This document shows positions 12,766 to 20,839 of a stretch of 29,311 nt of DNA, piece by piece. The notes under the pieces are model-generated. The model worked only from the letters and a program-made list of their open reading frames with translations, was not told where the DNA came from and made no database searches. The stretch covers positions 1-29,311 of the IMG/VR virus record IMGVR_UViG_3300017992_000068. The stretch is one strand, 5' to 3'. A program made the translations under genes and the position numbers. The stretch comes from a virus. The number at the start of each line of letters is the position of its first letter. Within the stretch, counting starts at the first letter, position 1.

Positions 12766-14265
12766 TTACCTTCTTAAGGCATCATTTATTATCGGTACTA
12801 ACTGTCGTTCAACTTCATATTGGTCTACAAACGATACAGCCGGGGAATACGTTAAATTAACCGTTGTCTGTCCTGGCTTAATGCGTGAATGACCAGGAAC
12901 CCAGGTATTCATATTGGACGAGGTTGTAGGGTTTTCTCCGCCTCCCCCTAAATTTGGTAGGGTAATGTTGAATGCACCTAATACCGCGTTGATTGCTGTT
13001 TGACCCATTTTAAACCAGAGCATTGCCCACCAGCGACCTACCGATAATACGCCATTACCAATCGCTGTTAGAATGTCTCTTCCGACCTGCCCCCAATCAA
13101 CACTTCGTATGTACTCCAGCGTATCTTCTATACGCTTCTCCATTACCCCTTTTATCGTATCCCAGATGCTTTTCCATAATTCCTGTAGAGTGTCTCCAAA
13201 TTTCTCCCAGTCGCCCTCAAATGCCGCGCTGAATAACTCGAATGTAAGTTGCAATCCCTCCCAGACGCCCTCTACGAAAGTTTTGATACCCATAAAATCA
13301 CTTTCCCAGGCAGAGCGCAAACCAGCAATCCCAGCTTTCATCGCCTCAATTTTTGGAGACAACCATTCCCAGAACTCGCGCAAGGCTGGTAATAATTCCT
13401 CCTTCACCCAGCGGTAGGCATCCTTTAGCCAGGGGATTAATTCCTCTCTCAACCATCTGGCAACGTCCCTGATCCACTGTTGGAACTCCTCAGATGATAC
13501 AAACTCGGTGATTTCATCTGCAAGATCCTGTATCAATGGTAGAAACGCCCCTCCGATTTCTTTAGCAGCAGTATCTTTCAGGTTGACCAGTGTTACGCTC
13601 AGTTGTTTGAATGGGTCGCTCATCTCGGGCAGGTTTTCGGTATTGATAGCAAGCTGTTGCATCACGGCATCAAATATCGCCATTTGCTGCTCGCTCTTTG
13701 TCAATTCCTTTGCGGTCTTTCCGACCGATTCTGCATAGGCCTCCGTTGCGGCAGTCAAATCAACCTGTACCCCCAGGTTGTCCAAAATCATCGGGCTTAC
13801 ACGCCCAACGCCGCGCACAAGACTATCCATCAGGAATCCCATGTCCTCGCCGGTCGCTGCGCTAACGCGGCTGAGATAATTCATGGCATTTGGTAATTCA
13901 TTGGCAAAATCATCACTCACCAGACTGGCTGCCATGTTGTAGGATTTCATCAGGTCGGTATTGCGAATCAAGCCCCCTGACTGCCTTCTAAAGGCATCCA
14001 TTAATTCATCGGCAGATTTTCCAGAACTCTCAGCAATCCCCTCGAATGCTTCCTCAATAGGACCGAGTTGGGCGGCATCTTTCGCCAAAACACCCAGACC
14101 AACCGCTAAACCACCAACCGCAGCTGTGGTCGCTCCAATTCCAGCTACGACTGCAGTACCAGCAAGTTTGCCCAGTTTGCCCAATGATCCAGATAAGCCG
14201 CCAATTATACCTTTTGTTTGATCTTTGGCACTTATAATGATTTGTAGTTCTTCTTTGGTCGCCAT
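12766..14265 (-). CDS. Tail tape measure protein
   Basis: 499 residues. The order (tube, chaperone with frameshift, this gene, tail tip) fixes its role in setting tail length. The N-terminus begins 'TKEELQIIISAKDQTKG', a usual tape measure opening, followed by a Gly/Ala-rich hydrophobic stretch (about 22-65, 'LGKLAGTAVVAGIGATTAAV'). Long amphipathic helices with Trp repeats ('REELIPWLKDAYRWVKEELL') follow. At roughly 1.5 Angstrom per residue the tail would be about 75 nm, which is short. No lysozyme or peptidase domain seen. Its ATG overlaps the end of the frameshifted chaperone by no bases. Confidence 0.85.
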   Translation of the reverse strand: MATKEELQIIISAKDQTKGIIGGLSGSLGKLGKLAGTAVVAGIGATTAAVGGLAVGLGVLAKDAAQLGPIEEAFEGIAESSGKSADELMDAFRRQSGGLIRNTDLMKSYNMAASLVSDDFANELPNAMNYLSRVSAATGEDMGFLMDSLVRGVGRVSPMILDNLGVQVDLTAATEAYAESVGKTAKELTKSEQQMAIFDAVMQQLAINTENLPEMSDPFKQLSVTLVNLKDTAAKEIGGAFLPLIQDLADEITEFVSSEEFQQWIRDVARWLREELIPWLKDAYRWVKEELLPALREFWEWLSPKIEAMKAGIAGLRSAWESDFMGIKTFVEGVWEGLQLTFELFSAAFEGDWEKFGDTLQELWKSIWDTIKGVMEKRIEDTLEYIRSVDWGQVGRDILTAIGNGVLSVGRWWAMLWFKMGQTAINAVLGAFNITLPNLGGGGENPTTSSNMNTWVPGHSRIKPGQTTVNLTYSPAVSFVDQYEVERQLVPIINDALRR

Positions 14266-14756
14266 TTATCGCATTCTCCGCGCCTTTCGCTGTTCAGCCT
14301 GTGCAACTCTACCCCGCTCCATATTAGCCAACTCGCAGTAATGCCACCATCTACCTGTAAGTTTCTCCTCCATCTCCTGGGCCTTTAATGGATCAAACTC
14401 TGCTGCCGCCAGGATACGGAACCAGAGCGGAACATAAGCCTTGTATCCTCTAAAATAGGCGCGTATTTCTGCCCTATCTTTAGAGGTTATGTTGTAGGGT
14501 TTTCTTCATCACCTCCCCCCGTGATTGCCACCATTAATGATCTAATTTGTGCTTCCGAGGCATCCAAGAGCGCTTCTCGCGCTTCGTCCCTGTCTTCTGG
14601 CTCGGTCACATATCCGAGAAATATTTCCACTAACCCATCAATCGCACCTGGCGATAGATTATCCTTAAATTCGGAATACAACTCAAGGATATGTCGTTGT
14701 CGCCGTAGGTATCCTGGCGCGTCTATGCCTGGAGGGTCAAATTTTAATACTGTCAT
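14266..14756 (-). CDS. Tail assembly chaperone, -1 frameshift fusion (G-GT type)
   Basis: The second frame from 14496 to 14266 (76 codons, 'SKDRAEIRAYFRGYKAYVPL', 'GRWWHYCELANMERGRVAQA') has no start codon upstream of its middle and two stops just upstream. It is thus reached only by a -1 shift from the 89-residue frame, giving a 163-residue fusion. The shift site is A AAC CCT with a 9-base spacer and a 13-base-pair stem-loop. In lambda the G and GT products chaperone the tape measure during tail assembly; the position here is the same. The function rests on gene order and the signal rather than on sequence similarity. Confidence 0.8.
14447..14502 (-). promoter_or_regulatory. Programmed -1 frameshift signal
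   Basis: The slippery heptamer AAACCCT (14496-14502) is in the right phase, A AAC CCT in the zero frame. The spacer is 9 bases and holds the zero-frame TAA. Then comes a stem CCTCTAAA/TTTAGAGG, one bulged G, and a second stem ATAGG/CCTAT with a 13-base loop. Slipping here gives ...ENP then YNITSKDRAE. Another heptamer upstream, GGGGGGA, would run into TGA at once and cannot be the site. Confidence 0.85.
14487..14756 (-). CDS. Tail assembly chaperone, zero-frame product (G type)
   Basis: 89 residues when no frameshift occurs: 'MTVLKFDPPGIDAPGYLRRQ', helical 'RHILELYSEFKDNLSPGAI', ending 'GGDEENPTT'. It is the abundant product, with the fusion made at low level. Small acidic alpha-helical proteins of this kind follow the tail tube gene in most siphoviruses. 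Confidence 0.8.
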   Translation of the reverse strand: MTVLKFDPPGIDAPGYLRRQRHILELYSEFKDNLSPGAIDGLVEIFLGYVTEPEDRDEAREALLDASEAQIRSLMVAITGGGDEENPTT

Positions 14757-14771
14757 GTATAGTCCTTTCCA

Positions 14772-15782
14772 CTACTGTACTGCAGCTAGTGCGGGCACTA
14801 CGTAAATCTCGCAGAACGCGGCGGCGTCTGGGTCGTAGGCAACCCGGAATGTCCCGGTTACAACATCATCTCCGTCCATGTCATCCAGTGGCGTGAAGTC
14901 CTCCCACGATCCCACCATGGAGATACGCAGCGTCTTATAGGTGAATGAAGTCCCGGCGGTCGTGAATGCGGTTCCCTCAAATATCAAGCGCAGTTTCCGC
15001 GCAGTCCTTGCGCGCCATGCGGCGATTTCGGTGATCGCATCGGCGTTGTGTTCCATGGTGATGTCGCAGCGGATCTCAGGTCCCACGTTTTTAGCAAAGG
15101 TGAAGTACAGCGATCCGTCCCCGGTGTACTGCGGTTCCCATCCGGTATTACAGCGGAACTCAAAACCGCGCCAGAATGACGTTTTTTGAGTGTTGCCCCA
15201 GGTGACGGTATCACCATCGATGTAGATTTTGCCCTTGCCGAACAGGATCTCCTCCACGGTCGGGATCGTGGCGGTCGTAGTACTGGTGAACGTCCCAGTT
15301 GAGACTTGTCTCCCCACGATATTTGCCTGCATCATCACCGCTTCGCCCGGTACGCCTGACAGGGTGAAGTCGGTACAGAAACCGTAGGCGAACTCCTCCT
15401 CGCCGGAGTTATCGCCGCCCTCGACCGTGTAACTTTTGACCGATCCAGTATCGCTGGTCTGGTTGAACGGATATACGTAAACGTACCCGCTGCCGCTCCC
15501 GTCCTGCGATGCCGCGGCGGACTCGACGCCCATCTCAAGGATGTGCAATATCTGCTCAAACGTGGCGGGCGTCTCCTCTAAATCTAGCAATGCCTCATAT
15601 TTGGAGATATAAGATCTGTTCACGCCTCCTTTATAGCCCACGTCCTCGTCGGGGAACACCAAACTCATGTTGTCTTCGATGGTGCCAGTCCCGCGCCAGT
15701 AGGTCGTCGCATCGACCTTTGTGCCCGCGGTCGTCTCCCGCCCCAATTGAATCTTTCTTAGTTTTCTGATACCTCCTGCCAT
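14772..15782 (-). CDS. Major tail (tube) protein
   Basis: 336 residues. It begins 'IRKLRKIQLGRETTAGTKVD', typical of phage tail tube proteins, and is largely beta ('FTLSGVPGEAVMMQANIVGR', 'RTARKLRLIFEGTAF'). A stretch with many Ser/Thr and Gly ('TGTFTSTTTATIPTVE') may form an exposed loop. It lies directly before the chaperone genes, the classical position. Start chosen by GAGGAGGTGAG upstream; it overlaps the previous gene by 25 bases. Confidence 0.8.
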   Translation of the reverse strand: MAGGIRKLRKIQLGRETTAGTKVDATTYWRGTGTIEDNMSLVFPDEDVGYKGGVNRSYISKYEALLDLEETPATFEQILHILEMGVESAAASQDGSGSGYVYVYPFNQTSDTGSVKSYTVEGGDNSGEEEFAYGFCTDFTLSGVPGEAVMMQANIVGRQVSTGTFTSTTTATIPTVEEILFGKGKIYIDGDTVTWGNTQKTSFWRGFEFRCNTGWEPQYTGDGSLYFTFAKNVGPEIRCDITMEHNADAITEIAAWRARTARKLRLIFEGTAFTTAGTSFTYKTLRISMVGSWEDFTPLDDMDGDDVVTGTFRVAYDPDAAAFCEIYVVPALAAVQ

Positions 15783-15985
15783 TTACTCACCTCCTCTATC
15801 TCTGGCTTTTCCGATTTGCGCTTTTTATATATTCTCCTCTCTTCCTCCGGTACAACCTCGATGTATAAACCCGAACCGATCAGCGCGCCGTAGTCCCAGC
15901 CGTTCGCCTCGATCTCCTCCAGCGTCAAATCCCTGGATGGCACGCCTGGTATCCAACTATTCCCGATGTATTTCAGTTTGCACAT
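15758..15985 (-). CDS. Small phage structural-region protein
   Basis: 75 residues: 'MCKLKYIGNSWIPGVPSRDL', then 'ALIGSGLYIEVVPEEERRIY' and a charged tail. The '.KYIG..WIPGVPARDLT..E' plan with '..SGLY' recurs in short phage proteins encoded near head-tail genes, as I remember it; no function is known. It overlaps both neighbours (29 and 25 bases), so translation is probably coupled. Confidence 0.6.
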   Translation of the reverse strand: MCKLKYIGNSWIPGVPSRDLTLEEIEANGWDYGALIGSGLYIEVVPEEERRIYKKRKSEKPEIEEVSKWQEVSEN

Positions 15986-16697
15986 CTTTAATGTCCTCCT
16001 CTGGTATTGGGTTTACCTGGCAGTAAGTTCGGTAAGTCTGCTCCGTTACCCAATGCGTCCCCCCGTGCGGGCTGGTCAGGGTAAAATCGCACCATATTTT
16101 GATACCCGCCTCCTTCGCTTTCTGGCAAAAATAGTTATCGTGGCTGCCCAACGTCTTGCTGGGGTAATGCGGGTCGTTGATAAACCAAGGCCACTCCACC
16201 TGCTCGAACACTTCCCTGGCGATGATGATACATCCCGTGCCGATAGCGTCTACCTCGGCGCACTCTGGTTCCCATTCGTGAGGGCGATATATCCCCTGCT
16301 CTGATACATAGCACGCCAGCGGCGAGAATGGCGCATTGCGTTTGAAATTCAACCCACCAACTACTAATCGCTCCGGGTCTTCTATCACGCGCCTGCACAA
16401 CCTGTGAACCACATCAGTCGGGTGACGGTGATCGGCGTCCAGCATGACGATATGCGTCTTGTCACTATCTAGCAGTTCCTTAGCGGCTTCATTGCGCGCC
16501 CGATCTGCGAACATGTACGGCTGGTAGATAAATGGGGTCCCGTACCTGGCAATTTCGTTGATGCGCGGCCATACCTCATCGGCAAACGGTAATGATTGCA
16601 TCATTGGGATAAATACTACCGGCTTAGGCCAGTCCCAATGCACCACCGGCCATTTATTCAGTATGCTGTAATCAGGCTCGTACCCGTTATCGCCCAT
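15957..16697 (-). CDS. GT-A fold glycosyltransferase-like protein
   Basis: 246 residues. 'KPVVFIPMMQSLPFADEVWP' opens a nucleotide-sugar-binding fold, and 'THIVMLDADHRHP' supplies the DxD metal motif (Asp87, Asp89). 'VDAIGTGCIIIAREVFE' and 'SHDNYFCQKAKEAGIKIWCD' fit the acceptor side and catalytic-base helix (Asp187), with 'SPHGG' after. It would transfer a sugar from a nucleotide donor; the target may be virion proteins, phage DNA or host surface. Its place inside the tail operon suggests virion modification. It overlaps the upstream paralog by 11 bases. Confidence 0.7.
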   Translation of the reverse strand: MGDNGYEPDYSILNKWPVVHWDWPKPVVFIPMMQSLPFADEVWPRINEIARYGTPFIYQPYMFADRARNEAAKELLDSDKTHIVMLDADHRHPTDVVHRLCRRVIEDPERLVVGGLNFKRNAPFSPLACYVSEQGIYRPHEWEPECAEVDAIGTGCIIIAREVFEQVEWPWFINDPHYPSKTLGSHDNYFCQKAKEAGIKIWCDFTLTSPHGGTHWVTEQTYRTYCQVNPIPEEDIKDVQTEIHRE

Positions 16698-17814
16698 TCT
16701 TTACCATCTCCAATGCTTTCTGCCCTCCCGCGGCTCTCACCGCATTGTCCAGTTCCCTGGTCAGTTTCAAATTCTCCTCGAAGATCCCTAGTGCAAATCC
16801 CTTAGCGTATCCGGCGTTGATGTGCTGTCTTGTGAAGCTGTCTAGTTGCAGTCGCGCGGTTGGGCTCTTGCCGTGTTCATACGCCTCAATCGTGTAATCC
16901 AACCTGCCTGCGGTGCGGTGGATCATCTGGTGATACCTCTCGGCATCCTGCCGCGCCTGGCCTGCTGCTGCTTCATACTCGTTGCGATCTAAAATCGCCG
17001 TTCCCCCGTTCTGCAGCATCTCGGCAACTTTACTGGCGTACTTCTCTATTTCGTGCAAATGACCTTCCAGTTTACCCAAGGCGCCGCTGGCATTGATCAG
17101 TTCGCTTATCCTCTGCGATAAGTTCCCGTTGTTAAATGCCCTGGATAACGCCGCCTCTTTGCGGTCGTAGTCCTCCTTTGCCTCAGCGACCAATTCTCTC
17201 AGTTCCTCGGCGCGCTGGTCAAATCCTTCGGTTGTCCGCATGATGTCGCCTTCATAACCATAAACCGGCTGGTTGAAAAGCGAATTGCCGCCGTAGTAAT
17301 CCACCAGGATACTCTTACCCAGCGCAATCCCGGTGTAGAAAGCGATGCAATCGCGCTGCCTTATATACTCGGTATCGGTCGCATTCTCCACACCATAAAC
17401 GCAGATTTTGTTAGGTCTCTTGGTGATCGCCAATGCCAGGGCGTATGCGATCGACGAGGTGAAGAATTTAAGCTCCTTCAACTCAACTCCCTGCCTGAAC
17501 CCGCTCAAGAGTGAATAGCATACTTCTTTCAGCGGGTATTTGCGGGAATTGGGCACCAGCGGATCAACCTCCAGCATATAAATCACTAGGTCGCCATGGT
17601 TCTGCTGCAGCCAGCGCCAATGATCTTTATCGGCGCGGTTGTGAGAACTGCGGTAGACCTCCGGCGGGTGCATTTGGAACAATACCCGCGCGTTCCCCTT
17701 TGTCCATGGCGAGGTGTAGGTCTCGTTGAATATCCAGAGTTCAGCCTCTGGATTGTCAAACGGCGCCATTTCCCTAGTCGCTGGATGCGTCCCCACAATG
17801 TGTATCTCGCTCAT
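16687..17814 (-). CDS. Rossmann-like phage protein, paralog B
   Basis: 375 residues. The N-terminal ~190 open with a glycine-rich strand-loop ('HIVGTHPATREMAPFDNPEA') and continue 'ELWIFNETY', 'FQMHPPEVYRSSHNRADKDH', 'VYGVENATDTEYIRQRDCIA', an unnamed phage family I remember with 'YMQE..P..PNS..YPL' and '..YG..M....EY.YQR' signatures; compare DUF115-type glycosyl or phosphotransferase-like folds. Residues ~200-300 are coiled-coil. It is a clear paralog of the gene upstream and joined to it by ATGA. With the GT-A gene next door, a sugar-related role is a reasonable guess only. Confidence 0.6.
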   Translation of the reverse strand: MSEIHIVGTHPATREMAPFDNPEAELWIFNETYTSPWTKGNARVLFQMHPPEVYRSSHNRADKDHWRWLQQNHGDLVIYMLEVDPLVPNSRKYPLKEVCYSLLSGFRQGVELKELKFFTSSIAYALALAITKRPNKICVYGVENATDTEYIRQRDCIAFYTGIALGKSILVDYYGGNSLFNQPVYGYEGDIMRTTEGFDQRAEELRELVAEAKEDYDRKEAALSRAFNNGNLSQRISELINASGALGKLEGHLHEIEKYASKVAEMLQNGGTAILDRNEYEAAAGQARQDAERYHQMIHRTAGRLDYTIEAYEHGKSPTARLQLDSFTRQHINAGYAKGFALGIFEENLKLTRELDNAVRAAGGQKALEMVKNGR

Positions 17815-18947
17815 TCGCCCATCACCATCTCTAACGCTTTCACTCCACCTGCGGAGCGTACCTGCTCATCGTATAGTTCCATCCAGCGGGTATTCTCCGT
17901 TCTCACCCCATTCGCTACACCAGCGGCGTAACAGGCATTTCCATGCTCTGCGATACGGTGCCCGATTTGCGCCCGCAATGCTGCCGCTCTAGCCGACTTA
18001 TCCCCGCTCCACATATCGATAAACGGTTGCAGTTCTCCAGCGGTGCGGTACACCTCGTTGCGGTAGTCATTAGCGTCCTGGGCGGTAAGCGCCAGGGCAC
18101 TCTCCCATTCTCCACGATCCAGAAAAGCGGTTCCCCACTTCTCCAGCATATCGCTGACGATGTTATGGAACCTTTCCGACACCTGTAAAGCGCCTTCCAG
18201 ATTACCCCATTCCGTCATCGCTTGAGCCCATTCGGTGATGCGCTCGGATAGTTTCTTGTTGTTCCAGGCACGCAACAGCGCGTCAGCCTTGCGCTCCACT
18301 TTCTCGCGCGCCTTGCGGATCTCCGTTTTCAACTCTCTGACACGCTCCTCGAAGGTTTCCAGTTTCTGTTCCAAGTTGCCCTCATAAGCGTACAGCGGGA
18401 AGCGGAAAATCCCGTCCCCGGAATAGAAGTTAACTTTTATCCCGCGCCCGATTGCAATGCCCGTCCAAAACGTCAGGTTGTCTCGCTGGTATTCCCACTC
18501 TGTGTCGCTTGACATTTCCACGCCGTACACATTGATTTGGGAATACCCCTGATAAATTGCCAGGGCGATTGCATATACCGGAGTAGAGCGGAAGAACGGG
18601 CACTCCTCCAGGTCCACCCCTTGATGGAAGTTACCCAACAGTTCCAGACAAATCCCCTCCAGGGGATACCGCACCGAGTTTGGCACATCCGGGTCAACCT
18701 CCTGCATATAAATTTTCAAATCGCCGTGATCCTGCTGTAACCATTCCCAATGGTGCGGGTCACAACGGTTGTGCGGCGATTGGTAAACTACCGGGATGTG
18801 AATCTGGAATACTGCATCCAAATCCCACTCCTTCGCCCATTGGTTAGCCGCCTCGTTCATCACCCATACATCCACATCGGGATCATGTGACGGTGCGAGG
18901 TGGCGCGTATCCGACTGGCTGCCTACGATCGCTACGGTTTGGTTCAT
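17811..18947 (-). CDS. Rossmann-like phage protein, paralog A
   Basis: 378 residues from the ATG that overlaps the upstream stop (ATGA); an upstream ATG would add 17 unlikely residues. Layout as in paralog B: 'VAIVGSQSDTRHLAPSHDPD', 'FQIHIPVVYQSPHNRCDPHH', 'INVYGVEMSSDTEWEYQRDN', then a long helical section ('REKVERKADALLRAWNNKKL') and 'RSAGGVKALEMVMG' at the end, matched by 'RAAGGQKALEMVKNG' in B. Motifs shared from end to end show a tandem duplication. Function unknown. Confidence 0.6.
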   Translation of the reverse strand: MNQTVAIVGSQSDTRHLAPSHDPDVDVWVMNEAANQWAKEWDLDAVFQIHIPVVYQSPHNRCDPHHWEWLQQDHGDLKIYMQEVDPDVPNSVRYPLEGICLELLGNFHQGVDLEECPFFRSTPVYAIALAIYQGYSQINVYGVEMSSDTEWEYQRDNLTFWTGIAIGRGIKVNFYSGDGIFRFPLYAYEGNLEQKLETFEERVRELKTEIRKAREKVERKADALLRAWNNKKLSERITEWAQAMTEWGNLEGALQVSERFHNIVSDMLEKWGTAFLDRGEWESALALTAQDANDYRNEVYRTAGELQPFIDMWSGDKSARAAALRAQIGHRIAEHGNACYAAGVANGVRTENTRWMELYDEQVRSAGGVKALEMVMGE

Positions 18948-19375
18948 GCAAGGATGCTGGTATCTTCGATCTTGATACCGGTGACGGTGAACGTCCAACC
19001 GGAGTAATAATCCGGCTGAGTTTCACTACCCAGGTTGATGTTGGCGCTGAACGTGTATTCGATGTCTCCGAAGGTCTGGCAGGTGCTGTTTAGCGTGACG
19101 TTTTTCTCCAGTTCTGCCGCTACCAGTTCGCCCATTGGCAAGAGCGTTTTGAGTGTTTTTGCCAAGTCAATTCGCGGGCAGTAGACGTACAACTCGACGC
19201 TATGGAGCCCCTGTAAAACGCCAGTAGGGGCCTGCCGGAATACGCCGCTTGACGGTAATGCCATAGCAAATATCCCCGGAGGCAATTTGTCAGTTGCGTA
19301 CTCCGGCGCAGCTCGTACCCCCTGTACGTCCCCTACAATGGCGAGTATTTCTCGTATCGCATCGTCAAGAGCCAT
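18944..19375 (-). CDS. Tail terminator / head-tail joining candidate
   Basis: 143 residues: helical start ('DDAIREILAIVGDVQGVRAA'), 'LHSVELYVYCPRIDLAKTLK' and a beta-rich end ('DIEYTFSANINLGSET', 'YYSGWTFTVTGIKIED'). Size, fold pattern and place right after the connector gene fit a tail terminator or neck protein. No specific motif proves this. Confidence 0.5.
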   Translation of the reverse strand: MALDDAIREILAIVGDVQGVRAAPEYATDKLPPGIFAMALPSSGVFRQAPTGVLQGLHSVELYVYCPRIDLAKTLKTLLPMGELVAAELEKNVTLNSTCQTFGDIEYTFSANINLGSETQPDYYSGWTFTVTGIKIEDTSILA

Positions 19376-19378
19376 GCG

Positions 19379-19996
19379 CTACACCATACTGATTTTGAAC
19401 GCGTCCAGCGTGCGCTTCGCGTCAGGATGCCAGCCTGGGACTACCGCGATCTGACCGACCTCGGTTGGACCAAGCACCCCCGTCGGGGAAGCGTTGTAGT
19501 CATGCAGGCATTGGAGCAAACACGCCTCCTTGATAGCATTCAGGGTGCTTGCTGGCGCGGTCGCTGCGTGGTAGTTGAAGCGCCCGACCACCTTGACCGC
19601 CTTGGCGCTCGTTGGGAAGCATAGAGATCCCAGTGGCAGCCGGTCGATCCTGAAATAGGGTAAACCCTCCGAGCTGGCGTTATAGGGGTAAGCCTCAAAG
19701 TGTGTGCCCTCTGTCCAGCTGGTCGAGTATGTCCTATCCACCTCATCATCGGTCGCCACGCTGGTTATCGTGGTGATCGGGTCAATCCAGCAGTGTGATA
19801 CATCCTGGGCGGTAAAGTAGCGCGTCTCATCGCTGCCAGTGTTGTAAAAGCGCGTCCCGGTATACAGGTTAATTTCCCTGCTCACCTTGGCGATGATGCG
19901 CGCTAGTTCGGTGTCGTTTACATCATCGGGCACCTGGTCGCTAGGCCACAGTCTCGCCTTGAGTTCGTCCAGAGTGCAGTAGTCGCCAGTCGCCAT
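19379..19996 (-). CDS. Head-tail connector (gp6-like)
   Basis: 205 residues. The opening 'YCTLDELKARLWPSDQVPDD' and 'TELARIIAKVSREINLYTGT' is the usual helical start of HK97 gp6-like adaptor proteins, followed by 'YFTAQDVSHCWIDPITTITS' and a C-terminal helix 'STLNAIKEACLLQCLHDYNA'. Such proteins bind the portal ring. Position after the capsid block agrees. Confidence 0.7.
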   Translation of the reverse strand: MATGDYCTLDELKARLWPSDQVPDDVNDTELARIIAKVSREINLYTGTRFYNTGSDETRYFTAQDVSHCWIDPITTITSVATDDEVDRTYSTSWTEGTHFEAYPYNASSEGLPYFRIDRLPLGSLCFPTSAKAVKVVGRFNYHAATAPASTLNAIKEACLLQCLHDYNASPTGVLGPTEVGQIAVVPGWHPDAKRTLDAFKISMV

Positions 19997-20008
19997 GCGC
20001 TACCTCCG

Positions 20009-20272
20009 CTATTGGTTCAGAGTTGCAAGGTAAGTCAGAACCACCGTCCCCTCGGTCGATACGCCGTAAATGGCTTCATTAGGACCGACATACAGGTCGA
20101 TTTTTCCACTGGCTGGCAAATAGTGCCCGGTCGTTGTCGACACCGTAGAATTGCCGATATAAACTACGCCCTGGCTTGATACCTGGATATGCACATACGC
20201 GCCATCCCTATCAGGCGGGAATATCAACGTTGGATTGGTGGTTACTGTTACCTTATTTGTGGAAAGTGTCAT
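20009..20272 (-). CDS. Small beta-rich head protein
   Basis: 87 residues from the ATG 4 bases after the upstream gene; an upstream start would add 19 residues overlapping that gene. 'TVTTNPTLIFPPDRDGAYVH', 'SQGVVYIGNSTVSTTTGHYL' and 'IDLYVGPNEAIYGVS' recall phage proteins of a small beta-sandwich kind found between capsid and connector genes. A decoration or neck role is possible but unproven. Confidence 0.55.
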   Translation of the reverse strand: MTLSTNKVTVTTNPTLIFPPDRDGAYVHIQVSSQGVVYIGNSTVSTTTGHYLPASGKIDLYVGPNEAIYGVSTEGTVVLTYLATLNQ

Positions 20273-20276
20273 AGAC

Positions 20277-20651
20277 CTATTCCTCGTAAACCAGAATAAG
20301 CGCGCCTGATTTACTAGCACCTCCCTCATCTACAGTAAGTTTAGGTCTGCCCATGATGATAAATGGTTCCCGATCTCCACCGCTAGTCCCTGTCAGATCC
20401 GATCCCGTTTCGCCTTGCAACAACCTGCGCGGATACCATATTTTGTCGGCTGTTCCGGCATTAGTGATAGTCAGGATAGTTTCGGTTACGGGATAAGAGT
20501 CCCAAGTCAGTGTCAAATCTGTTCCAGTATCCATGTCTCCGCGGTCATAAAGGACTGCGATCAAGCGCCCAAAGATCGACTTCTCGCCATAGGTAACGAG
20601 GTCGCCAGATGCGTCCACGGTTATCGCGATACGCATATCTTTTAGGGTCAT
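20277..20651 (-). CDS. Head-region protein, function unknown
   Basis: 124 residues, beta-rich: 'RLIAVLYDRGDMDTGTDLTL', 'TILTITNAGTADKIWYPRRL', 'REPFIIMGRPKLTVDEGGAS'. I recognise this plan ('..WYPR.L......G......EPF...G..K..V..GG') from unnamed phage capsid-region proteins. Coupled to the 59-residue gene by ATGA. Confidence 0.55.
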   Translation of the reverse strand: MTLKDMRIAITVDASGDLVTYGEKSIFGRLIAVLYDRGDMDTGTDLTLTWDSYPVTETILTITNAGTADKIWYPRRLLQGETGSDLTGTSGGDREPFIIMGRPKLTVDEGGASKSGALILVYEE

Positions 20652-20827
20652 TTCGTGGCCTTTTTAGCGCGCGGCTTTGGTTCGTCCTCTAAATCATCGT
20701 AGGGTGACACTTCCTCGACCTTACCTGCGTATTTTGATTTAATCAAAAAATCAGGCACCCAGGCAATCTCACCCTTTTTAAACTGGTCGATAGCAACCTT
20801 GAATTTAACTCGTGACATTAAAGGCAT
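20648..20827 (-). CDS. 59-residue basic-tailed protein
   Basis: MPLMSRVKFKVAIDQFKKGE, 'IAWVPDFLIKSKYAGKVEEV', an acidic patch and a basic end (KPRAKKATK). Its ATG follows GGAGGATAA. It fits tightly between the beta-helix gene and the next ORF. It resembles short phage proteins with 'F..G....VP...I..KY.GKVE', of unknown role. Confidence 0.55.
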   Translation of the reverse strand: MPLMSRVKFKVAIDQFKKGEIAWVPDFLIKSKYAGKVEEVSPYDDLEDEPKPRAKKATK

Positions 20828-20839
20828 GATTTATCCTCC

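Noticed and set aside
14510-14520. GGGGGGA as the frameshift site of the tail chaperone
   Set aside because: It is in phase for slipping, but the -1 frame then meets TGA within two codons. Only AAACCCT, past those stops, can lead into the second frame.
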